The translations under genes were made by a program, and so were the position numbers. Below the pieces are notes generated by a model. That model made no database searches. It was not told the DNA's origin and saw only the letters and a program-made list of their open reading frames with translations. This document shows positions 1 through 5,813 of a stretch of DNA of 6,555 nt, piece after piece (the first letter of the stretch is position 1; each line of letters opens with the position of its first letter). The stretch comes from Acidimicrobiales bacterium (lineage in GTDB: Bacteria > Actinomycetota > Acidimicrobiia > Acidimicrobiales > SZUA-35). Location of the stretch: the NCBI GenBank assembly GCA_013003325.1, contig JABDJU010000104.1, forward strand, positions 1 through 6,555, written 5' to 3'.

Positions 1-227
1 CCGCCAAGCTGTGGCACCTCAACAGCCTGCCCCAAGGTCAACCCGAGCGGTACCGCCGCACCGAAGCCATGGTCGAAACGATGGAAGACTTCTTCGGATC
101 GTGCACCAACCACGGCGAATGCACCGAAGCCTGCCCCAAGACCATCAGCCAAGACTTCATCGCCTTCATGAACAAGGACTACGTCAAATCGAAGGTCTTC
201 AACCGCAGGCTCGCTGGGCAGAGATAA
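1..227 (+). CDS. sdhB: Succinate dehydrogenase/fumarate reductase iron-sulfur subunit, C-terminal part (5' end outside window)
   Basis: This is the last 74 codons of an iron-sulfur subunit that passes electrons from the flavoprotein subunit to the quinone site of succinate dehydrogenase (complex II). Complete codons begin at position 3 and the TAA stop is at 225-227. The key signature is GSCTNHGECTEACPKTIS, which gives the spacing Cys-x5-Cys-x3-Cys-Pro. In SdhB proteins the first two of these cysteines bind the [3Fe-4S] cluster and the last one binds the [4Fe-4S] cluster. The CTN-x-GEC form resembles the non-classical (type B) SdhB found in many Actinobacteria and Bacteroidetes rather than the E. 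coli form. The preceding N-terminal [2Fe-2S] domain and the rest of the sdh operon should lie upstream of the window. A fumarate reductase role cannot be excluded from this fragment. No downstream sdh gene follows, so sdhB appears to end its operon. Confidence 0.92.
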   Translation, partial: AKLWHLNSLPQGQPERYRRTEAMVETMEDFFGSCTNHGECTEACPKTISQDFIAFMNKDYVKSKVFNRRLAGQR

Positions 228-390
228 CTGCCTGCGCTCGCCTCCCGCGCGGCGTGGCGAACGTCGGCTTCATGGGACCCGCAGCCGCGCCAAGCTGATC
301 GACTCTTGTCGGGTCGCTCCGGCCACGTTGCACGGAGCTGAGAAACGCTCTGGTTAACCACCCCGCGCAATTGGGCTGTCCGGCTCAGCC
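228..390. other. Intergenic region between sdhB and the DUF368 gene
   Basis: No gene is supported in these 163 bases. I looked for a rho-independent terminator after sdhB and found none: the only sizeable inverted pair, GACCCG (276-281) with CGGGTC (310-315), has a 28-base loop and no T-run. No convincing -35/-10 pair was found. TTGCAC at 328-333 resembles a -35 box, but nothing like TAnnnT lies at the right distance. The region should contain the promoter of the downstream gene run, but I cannot place it. Confidence 0.6.
351..360. repeat. 10-base perfect palindrome upstream of the DUF368 gene
   Basis: TGGTTAACCA is its own reverse complement. It is AT-richer than its surroundings and ends 30 bases before the first ATG of the DUF368 gene, where an operator could sit. 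It does not extend beyond 10 bases. No regulator is known to bind it, and a palindrome of this length can occur by chance. Confidence 0.35.
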
Positions 391-1356
391 ATGGGAGGGC
401 CCGGGGCCACTACCTTCAAAGCTGTGATTCCGGCCCCGATCATGCAGTTCGCCCGCGGCTTCTTCATGGGCGCCGCCGACATTGTGCCGGGCGTGTCGGG
501 GGGCACCGTGGCGTTGATCCTCGGCATCTACCGGCCCTTCGTCAATCAGATACGGGCCGGCGCCCACGCCCTCAAACAGCTCGTCACCGGCGACATCGGT
601 GGCGGCATCGAGTCGCTCAAGCACATCCAGTGGATGTTTCTGATCCCCCTCGGCGCCGGCGCAGCAAGCGCCTTCCTGGTACTCCGCGGCCCTATGAAGA
701 CCGCGCTCGAAGAACACTCTGAACTCACCGCCGCGGCGTTCTGCGGACTGGTGCTGGCCAGCTGCTGGTTGGTGTGGAACGAAATGTCGGATCACGACGG
801 CGTGCGGGTGGCGGTCGCAGCCGGGGTGGCGATCGCAGCGTTCGTCCTTCTGGGATTTCAGAACGGCGCGGTGAGCGATCCCAACCTGCTGTTGTTCTTC
901 CTCACCGGCGCCATCGCCATCTGCGCCATGATCCTTCCCGGCATCTCGGGGAGCTTCATCATGTTGATGCTCGGCATGTACGCCGCAGTGCTCGATGGGT
1001 CGATACCGGAACTGGCCATCTTCCTGGTCGGAGCGACGATCGGTCTGGGTGCGTTCTCCACGGTGCTGAACTATGTGCTGGAACGCTACGAACAAACCGT
1101 GCTGGCCTCCCTGCTCGGGCTGATGATCGGCAGCTTTCGGGTGTTGTGGCCCTGGCCCAACGGGGTCGGCTACACGATCGAGGAGGGCGAGACCGAGGTC
1201 ACGGTTCCCGGAACCGGCCTCGACCTCTGGCCCGACCTCGGGTCGCTCGCTCAAGCCCTGGCCATGACAGCCGCCGCCGTCCTGTTCACTCTCGGCGTCG
1301 TGGCCCTGGCTGCCCGCCTCTCAGAGCAACCGATCGAGGAGACGGTGACGGTCTGA
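391..1356 (+). CDS. popT: DUF368 family membrane protein (PopT-type polyprenyl-phosphate translocase)
   Basis: This is an integral membrane protein of 321 residues from the first ATG. DUF368 proteins (PopT) are reported to return undecaprenyl phosphate, the lipid carrier of cell-wall synthesis, across the cytoplasmic membrane. The hallmark is a duplicated motif: G-A-A-D-I-V-P-G-V-S-G-G-T followed by ALILGIY at residues 27-47, and its second copy AMILPGISGSF plus MLMLGMY at 180-197. This fits the family's internal two-fold repeat. Hydrophobic stretches run through most of the chain (about 20-48, 72-96, 111-128, 134-151, 162-200, 205-230, 285-310). Neither ATG 391 nor ATG 442 (residue 18) has a Shine-Dalgarno sequence. 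Family members often start just before the first motif, so 442 is a real alternative, and an in-frame TAA at 355-357 rules out a longer protein with a start upstream of that. The stop overlaps the probable start of the next gene by four bases. Confidence 0.9.
   Translation: MGGPGATTFKAVIPAPIMQFARGFFMGAADIVPGVSGGTVALILGIYRPFVNQIRAGAHALKQLVTGDIGGGIESLKHIQWMFLIPLGAGAASAFLVLRGPMKTALEEHSELTAAAFCGLVLASCWLVWNEMSDHDGVRVAVAAGVAIAAFVLLGFQNGAVSDPNLLLFFLTGAIAICAMILPGISGSFIMLMLGMYAAVLDGSIPELAIFLVGATIGLGAFSTVLNYVLERYEQTVLASLLGLMIGSFRVLWPWPNGVGYTIEEGETEVTVPGTGLDLWPDLGSLAQALAMTAAAVLFTLGVVALAARLSEQPIEETVTV
1336..1341 (+). promoter_or_regulatory. Shine-Dalgarno-like GAGGAG before a probable CTG start
   Basis: GAGGAG lies inside the end of the DUF368 gene, 11 bases before CTG 1353 and far from the next ATG (1431). 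The spacing is a little long. It supports initiation near the DUF368 stop rather than at 1431, but it also encodes Glu-Glu in the upstream protein and could be coincidental. Confidence 0.4.
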
Positions 1357-2078
1357 GCGACATCGACCCCAGCTTCGAACGGCGGCGGCCGCCCACCTCC
1401 GAACCGGACTGGTTCGATGCTCACCTCACCATGGCACACGGCCCCCTGGGCTCGGTACTGGTGTGGACGTCTGTCCACCCGGGACGGGGGCACGCCGAAC
1501 AGGCCTGTGTGGTCTGGGCGCCCGACGCTCCCCCGGTGGCGATGATCGAAGCCGACATTCCGATTCCGGGCAGCCGCTGGGAGTTCCGGACCCACGGGCT
1601 CTGGGTGGAACAAGTCTGCGAGACCCCCCATCAACACTGGTCGTTTGGGTTGGAGGCGTTCGCTCTCCAACTCGACGACCCGACCGAACTCGTTCGCACC
1701 GGTTATGGAACCCGGGTCCCGATGGGCTGGGAGCTCGACTTCTACTCGTCGGCACCGTCGCGTTGGCTGCTCACCTCCGCGGACCCCGTGGGACGGTCCG
1801 GGGCCTACACCCAGGCGGGCAACCTGTCCGGGTTACTGCTCGACGCCGACGGTGAACACCCCTTCGAGGCAGCCGCTCAACGTTGGCACTGGTGGGGCAC
1901 GACACCTCTGACCTCGGCCGGGGTCCGGACCGCCCCGGTCTCCACCGGGGACTCAATCGCAGAGCTACACCTCCCCCTCACGCAGGGACCGGTGGTGGTC
2001 GAACGCGGACCGTCCCACCTGCTGATACGAACCGTCGACACGGTGGGCAGGGCGACCGAACCCTCCGGGAGGCACTAG
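1353..2078 (+). CDS. Uncharacterised protein, possibly calycin/lipocalin-like; probable CTG start
   Basis: I do not firmly recognise this 241-residue protein (215 residues if started at ATG 1431). It is soluble, with no signal peptide or membrane segment, rich in Trp, His and Gly, and looks mostly beta-stranded. Three short patches resemble actinobacterial proteins of the AttH/carotenoid-hydratase-like calycin fold: HWSFGLEAFAL near 95-105, YTQAGNLSG near 152-160, and RWHWWG at 177-182, which would match the RxHxWG signature of that group. Such barrels bind or modify hydrophobic ligands, so a lipid-related role is a guess. The start is argued from three points: GC-rich third positions continue upstream of ATG 1431 as far as 1356, the first strand (residues near EPDWFDAHL) would otherwise be lost, and CTG 1353 overlaps the DUF368 TGA as CTGA, like other junctions in this run. 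No ATG, GTG or TTG exists in frame in that stretch. The reading frame and stop are secure; the start and function are not. Confidence 0.75.
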   Translation: MSDIDPSFERRRPPTSEPDWFDAHLTMAHGPLGSVLVWTSVHPGRGHAEQACVVWAPDAPPVAMIEADIPIPGSRWEFRTHGLWVEQVCETPHQHWSFGLEAFALQLDDPTELVRTGYGTRVPMGWELDFYSSAPSRWLLTSADPVGRSGAYTQAGNLSGLLLDADGEHPFEAAAQRWHWWGTTPLTSAGVRTAPVSTGDSIAELHLPLTQGPVVVERGPSHLLIRTVDTVGRATEPSGRH

Positions 2079-2083
2079 CCTCC
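2068..2083 (+). other. Perfect 6-bp hairpin spanning a stop codon, just before the GTPase start
   Basis: GGAGGC-ACTA-GCCTCC forms a perfect 6-base-pair, GC-rich stem with a four-base loop. It contains the TAG stop of the upstream gene (2076-2078) and ends six bases before GTG 2090. The left arm holds GGAGG, the only ribosome-binding-like sequence near that start. The hairpin could therefore mask that site or bring it closer to the start codon. No T-run follows, so it is not an intrinsic terminator. A stem of this size can arise by chance in GC-rich DNA. Confidence 0.4.
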
Positions 2084-2089
2084 ACAACA

Positions 2090-3814
2090 GTGACTGAGAC
2101 GGTTGACAACAGCCCGTCGTCGCTTGCGGCGACCGAGGCCGGGCTGCGTCGACTCAGCCAGGCGCTGGCCGAAGCGCCATTGGTGTTCGACCTCGAAGGC
2201 GCCGACGAAGCCCGCGCCGTCGCCACCGAACTCAGCGACCAGATCGATGACTACCTGATCCCCAGGATGAGACGCCTGGATGCCCCGCTCCTTGCCGTGC
2301 TCGGCGGTTCGACGGGCAGCGGAAAGTCGACGATCACCAACACCCTGGCCGGTGCGGTGGTGAGCAAGTCGGGCGTGATCCGACCCACCACCCGGGCCCC
2401 TACGTTGATCTGCCATCCCGATGACGGCCCGTGGTTCATGGCCGCCGGCGAGGAGGCCGTGCTGGCCGGACTCCCGAGGGTTACCGGCGAAGGCGATCCC
2501 GTCGGCCACGTGCTCAAGGTCACCGAGGTTGGAACGATGACCCCGGGGCTGGCGATCATCGACGCGCCCGACATCGACTCGATCGCCCAGGAGAACCGCG
2601 AACTTGCCACCCAGCTGTTGGCTTCGGCCGATTTGTGGTTGTTCACTACCACCGCGGTGCGGTATGCCGACGCCGTGCCGTGGGACTTCCTCCGCCGGGC
2701 CCGCGACCGCGGCACTGCGCTGTCGATCATCATCAACCGCATTCCCCCGGGTGCGGCCGCCGAGGTGGTCCCCCATCTGGCCGAAATGATGGCCAAAGAA
2801 GGGTTCGGCAACATCTCGGTGTTTCCTATCGAAGACGCCATGCTCGGCCCCCTCGGCCTGTTGCCTGAGGGCTCGGTGAGTGAGATCCGGGAGCAGCTCG
2901 ATTCGTTGGCGGCCAGCGCCGACGAGCGAGATGTGGTGATCCGTCGAACGCTCGACGGCGCGCTGCGCAGCGTTCCTGATCGGGCTCGAGTAGTGCACGC
3001 CGCCGCCGTCCTACAGGATGCGGCCGTGGCCGAGCTGAAATCGGCGGTCGATCATCACTACGCCGACGCCCGCGACAGCCTCTACGACGCCCTCACCGGA
3101 GGCACGCTCCTCCGCAACGAAGTGCTGGACAGGTGGCAGGAACTCATCGGCGTGAGCGAGATCCTCGGCCGGTTGCAGAGCTTCTTGGGGCGCATGCGGG
3201 ATCGCGTCACGTCATTGGTAACCGGCCGCCTGGCCGACACCGCCACCGTTCAGGGTGAAATCACCAACACCCTCGAACAACTCGTGATCGATCTCGCCGA
3301 CGATGCCGCCCTCCATTCGGTGGCAGCGTGGCGTCAGCTGCCCGGCGGCCGTCAGACCCTCGCCGCCGACACCGAACTGGAGCGCAGCTCGATCGAACTT
3401 CGGGCCAACGCCGCCGACGAGATCCGGGCCTGGCAGGCCGATGTGCTCGAGCTGGTCCGCACCACCGCCCAGGGAAAGCGCAATCTGGCTCGGGGTCTCG
3501 CCTTCGCCGTGAACAGCGTGGGGGTCGCCCTGATGATCTTCATCTTCTCCCAGAGCTTCGGCGTCAGCGGTGCGGAGGTGGCGGTGGCCAGCGGCACCGC
3601 CGCAGTAAGCCAAACCCTGCTCAACGCCATCTTCGGTGAGCAGGCGGTACGAGACCTGGCCAACACCGCCCGGCAGGACCTGCTCGACAGGGCCGGCGGA
3701 CTGCTCGACACCGACTCCAACCGATTCCTCGAAGCGCTCTGGTCGGTGGCCGGCCCGCCTGAGCGCAGCGAGAACCTGGCCTCGGCCCTGGAAGACGTGG
3801 AGGCCAGCCTGTGA
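2090..3814 (+). CDS. Dynamin-like membrane-associated GTPase with degenerate G4 motif
   Basis: This 574-residue protein is the first of two adjacent large GTPases. A helical N-terminus (1-65) precedes the G domain: P-loop GSTGSGKS at 73-80, switch threonines in RPTTR at 98-102, and G3 as DAPD at 158-161 (not the usual DxxG). The stretch with RYADAVPWDFL at 191-201 is typical of actinobacterial dynamin-like GTPases. The G4 position reads IIINRIP, with Asn216 but no Asp, so guanine recognition may be altered. Residues about 230-465 are predominantly helical and charged, like a dynamin stalk. Two hydrophobic segments (about 469-486 and 491-516) suggest a membrane hairpin or anchor, followed by a short helical tail. 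GTG 2090 is the only reasonable start after the upstream stop, with GGGAGG 17 bases away in a hairpin. The stop overlaps the next start as GTGA. The likely role is membrane remodelling or scaffolding with the partner GTPase, by analogy with paired actinobacterial proteins such as DynA/DynB or IniA/IniC. Orthology to either pair is not claimed. Confidence 0.85.
   Translation: MTETVDNSPSSLAATEAGLRRLSQALAEAPLVFDLEGADEARAVATELSDQIDDYLIPRMRRLDAPLLAVLGGSTGSGKSTITNTLAGAVVSKSGVIRPTTRAPTLICHPDDGPWFMAAGEEAVLAGLPRVTGEGDPVGHVLKVTEVGTMTPGLAIIDAPDIDSIAQENRELATQLLASADLWLFTTTAVRYADAVPWDFLRRARDRGTALSIIINRIPPGAAAEVVPHLAEMMAKEGFGNISVFPIEDAMLGPLGLLPEGSVSEIREQLDSLAASADERDVVIRRTLDGALRSVPDRARVVHAAAVLQDAAVAELKSAVDHHYADARDSLYDALTGGTLLRNEVLDRWQELIGVSEILGRLQSFLGRMRDRVTSLVTGRLADTATVQGEITNTLEQLVIDLADDAALHSVAAWRQLPGGRQTLAADTELERSSIELRANAADEIRAWQADVLELVRTTAQGKRNLARGLAFAVNSVGVALMIFIFSQSFGVSGAEVAVASGTAAVSQTLLNAIFGEQAVRDLANTARQDLLDRAGGLLDTDSNRFLEALWSVAGPPERSENLASALEDVEASL
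3799..3803 (+). promoter_or_regulatory. Shine-Dalgarno GGAGG fixing GTG start at 3811
   Basis: GGAGG lies seven bases before GTG 3811, inside the end of the preceding GTPase gene. It supports that GTG as the true start and indicates coupled translation of the two GTPases. Confidence 0.7.
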
Positions 3815-5436
3815 CCCGGCGGACGCTTCTGAGCGGCCCGTCGGTTGGGGCCGATCTCCCCCAACGGCTCCAGGCCCTCGGGCGAGCGGTCGAGCTGGCC
3901 GACGGTCGGCTCGATCCCGACGTAATCGGCTACGCCCGCCACGTTCTTGGCAAGGCCACCGACCGGCTGAAGTTCGGCACCCACCACAGCGTGGTGGCCC
4001 TGCTCGGCGCCACCGGCAGCGGCAAGAGCAGCATGGCCAATGCCATCATCGGCAGCGACCTCGCCACCACTGGGGTACGCCGGCCCACGACCTCTTCGAC
4101 ACTGGCCTGCACGTGGGGCGACACCGATTCGGGCCGGCTGCTCGACTGGCTCGGCATCAAGAACCGTCACGTCGTACCCGCCACCGGCGACGGCCTCGAC
4201 GGGCTCGTGCTGCTCGACGTTCCCGACCACGATTCGGTGAAGGTGGAGCATCGTTTGGAGATGGAACGAATCGCCGAACACGCCGATTTGCTGCTGTTCG
4301 TGACCGACCCGGAGAAGTACGGCGACGCCGCCCTCCACCGATACTTGCGTTTGCTCGGAGAGCACGGGGCGGTCACCGCCATCGTGTTGAACAAGGCCGA
4401 CATGCTGACGAACGAGGAGCTACACGCCTGCCGCACCGATCTGGCCCGCCTGATCCTGGCCGATGGGGTGGGCGATGCCACCATCCTCACCGCGTCGGCC
4501 ACCACCGGGCTCGGCGTGCCCGAGCTGACGGAACTCCTTGCCGACCTCGTCGCCCAGCACGAACTTGCCCTCACCCGACTCGATGCCGATTCCCGGGTGG
4601 CCGCCTCGGACCTCGCCGCCGAGGCCGGCCCTCCCCTGGCGACCGACGTGCCCGACAAGATCGCCGATCATCTAGCCGAAGAGCTGGTGGGAGCTTCCAG
4701 CCTCGACAGCGTGGCCGAGGCCGTGGCCCTCGGATACCGACGCGATGCCGCAGCGGTGACCGGGTGGCCGCTCACCCGTTGGGCGGGCAGGCTCCGGCCT
4801 CACCCGCTCAAGCGACTGCACCTCGGACGCGGTTCGACCGGACCCACCACCACGGCGGCGGCCAGCCCTGCCAGCACGGCCAGGGTGAACGCTGCGGTTC
4901 GAAACGCCGCCGACGCGGCGACCAGCGAGTTGCCCGAGCCGTGGCCCACCCTGGTGCGGGACGCCGCCCTCCCTCACACCGCCGAGCTTCAGGATGCGGT
5001 CGACGCCACCATCGCCGCCTCGGTGCGGGAGCGGTCGAAGGACGACCCTGGCTGGTGGAAGGCGATCGGAGCCCTACAGGGGGTGGTGTTCGTGGCGATG
5101 CTCGTGGGCGTGGTCTGGCTGGTGGCGCTGGCCGTCGCCGGGTTCTTTGCCCTAGGCGACATCCCGGTCCCCGAGATCGGTCCGATTCCGGTGCCGACCG
5201 CGCTAGCCCTGGGCGGCGCCTTGCTCGGCTGGTTGATCGCAGTGATAGCCCGGCGGCTCGCCCGAGTCGGCGGGGCCCGCCGAGCTCACAAGGTGAACAA
5301 AGAAGCCGCCAAGTCCATGGTGGGCGTGGCTCGCACCCACGTGCTCGATCCGATAAAGGCCGAGCTCGCCACCCGTCAGCAGCTCACCGACGCCCTGGCT
5401 GACGCTGGGGCACAGTGGCCGAAGGGTCTGCGATGA
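3811..5436 (+). CDS. YfjP-type GTPase with C-terminal membrane segments
   Basis: This 541-residue protein is the second GTPase of the pair. Its G domain is complete: P-loop GATGSGKS at 66-73, switch threonines in RRPTTS at 90-95, G3 as DVPD at 136-139 followed by HDS, G4 as canonical NKAD at 194-197, and a likely G5 in TASAT at 227-231. The segment DPEKYGDAALHRYL at 166-179 is characteristic of actinobacterial YfjP-like Era-superfamily GTPases. A helical region leads to an Ala/Thr/Ser-rich, probably flexible linker near 339-357. Two membrane segments follow (about 424-448 and 462-480), separated by a Pro-rich loop with VPEIGPIPVP, then a basic stretch and a cytosolic helical tail. The four-base GTGA overlap with the preceding GTPase and a good Shine-Dalgarno support the start and near-equal production of both proteins. 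A heteromeric membrane GTPase complex is the likely arrangement, but this is inference. The gene ends in an ATGA overlap with the SCP2-like gene. Confidence 0.88.
   Translation: MTRRTLLSGPSVGADLPQRLQALGRAVELADGRLDPDVIGYARHVLGKATDRLKFGTHHSVVALLGATGSGKSSMANAIIGSDLATTGVRRPTTSSTLACTWGDTDSGRLLDWLGIKNRHVVPATGDGLDGLVLLDVPDHDSVKVEHRLEMERIAEHADLLLFVTDPEKYGDAALHRYLRLLGEHGAVTAIVLNKADMLTNEELHACRTDLARLILADGVGDATILTASATTGLGVPELTELLADLVAQHELALTRLDADSRVAASDLAAEAGPPLATDVPDKIADHLAEELVGASSLDSVAEAVALGYRRDAAAVTGWPLTRWAGRLRPHPLKRLHLGRGSTGPTTTAAASPASTARVNAAVRNAADAATSELPEPWPTLVRDAALPHTAELQDAVDATIAASVRERSKDDPGWWKAIGALQGVVFVAMLVGVVWLVALAVAGFFALGDIPVPEIGPIPVPTALALGGALLGWLIAVIARRLARVGGARRAHKVNKEAAKSMVGVARTHVLDPIKAELATRQQLTDALADAGAQWPKGLR
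5421..5426 (+). promoter_or_regulatory. Shine-Dalgarno GAAGGG deciding the ATG 5433 start
   Basis: GAAGGG sits six bases before ATG 5433. It favours that ATG over the in-frame GTG at 5415, which would add six residues and has no comparable site. The chosen ATG overlaps the upstream TGA as ATGA. Confidence 0.6.
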
Positions 5437-5813
5437 CCGACTATCTGACCGACGAGTGGTTCGCCACCGCCGCCGAGCGGGTGTCGCAAACACCGCTCGA
5501 CTCTGCTGAACCCGTCAGCTTCAGCTACCACGTCACCGACATCCCCGACAGCCACCCGCACTCGGGGACGGCGGTCTCCTATCGGATCGACCTGGCGGGA
5601 GGCGGCGCTGAACTACGGGTCACCGACGAACCGGGCGACGTTCGTTTCACTATCGCCTACCCCATCGCACAACAGGTCGCCGACGGCTCGCTCAGCGGTA
5701 GCCGCGCCTTCCTCGACGGCAGCATCCGAGTGGGCGGCGACGTGTCGCTTCTGATCAGCCGAGCAGGCGAGCTGAAGGCGCTCAACGGTGCTCTCGGAGC
5801 GACCGATGCCTGA
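5433..5813 (+). CDS. Small SCP2 (sterol carrier protein 2)-like protein
   Basis: This 126-residue soluble protein has no signal peptide or membrane segment. Its layout matches a single SCP2 domain: an N-terminal aromatic/acidic helix (YLTDEWFATAAERV, 4-17), central strands about 27-66, and a C-terminal portion in which FTIAYPIAQQVADGSLSG (72-89) is followed by RAFLDGSIRVGGDVSLLI (91-108). That last part resembles the family's pattern of a polar strand, a helix with a D/E-G-x-L turn, then G-x-I-x-V-x-G-D. SCP2 domains bind sterols, fatty acyl chains or other hydrophobic ligands in a tunnel. Typical single domains are about 100-130 residues, so it is full length. It is coupled by overlaps to the YfjP-type GTPase upstream and the DNA glycosylase downstream. 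The ligand cannot be predicted. The assignment rests on motif resemblance only, so another small alpha/beta lipid-binding family is possible. Confidence 0.72.
   Translation: MTDYLTDEWFATAAERVSQTPLDSAEPVSFSYHVTDIPDSHPHSGTAVSYRIDLAGGGAELRVTDEPGDVRFTIAYPIAQQVADGSLSGSRAFLDGSIRVGGDVSLLISRAGELKALNGALGATDA
5796..5799 (+). promoter_or_regulatory. Shine-Dalgarno-like GGAG before the glycosylase start
   Basis: GGAG lies six bases before ATG 5806, within the end of the SCP2-like gene, and supports the eight-base overlap between these two genes. Confidence 0.5.

Noticed and set aside
276..315. Inverted pair GACCCG/CGGGTC after sdhB as a possible terminator
   Set aside because: The stem is only six base pairs with a 28-base loop, and no T-run follows.
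328..356. TTGCAC with TGGTTA at 17-base spacing as a promoter
   Set aside because: TGGTTA matches the -10 consensus at only one position, so the pair is not supported.
385..1254. 289-residue open frame on the minus strand opposite the DUF368 gene
   Set aside because: It is entirely antisense to a well-supported membrane protein. The translation is rich in His, Gln, Gly and Asp with no recognisable domain, as expected of a GC-rich shadow frame.
774..1352. Upstream extension of the calycin-like reading frame to ATG 774
   Set aside because: This part is Arg-rich shadow sequence inside the DUF368 gene. Coding-like composition in this frame begins only around 1353-1356.
2075..2998. 307-residue minus-strand open frame opposite the first GTPase
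   Set aside because: It has His/Gly/Arg-rich shadow composition and no motif, and lies opposite a gene with clear P-loop and membrane segments.
3352..4365. 337-residue minus-strand open frame spanning the junction of the two GTPases
   Set aside because: It crosses two well-supported genes and has no recognisable domain. Long stop-free antisense frames are common at this GC content.
3636..5402. 588-residue plus-strand open frame over the YfjP-type GTPase
   Set aside because: The translation is extremely Arg/Pro/Gly-rich and low in complexity, and the overlapping GTPase frame has complete G motifs. It is a frame shadow.
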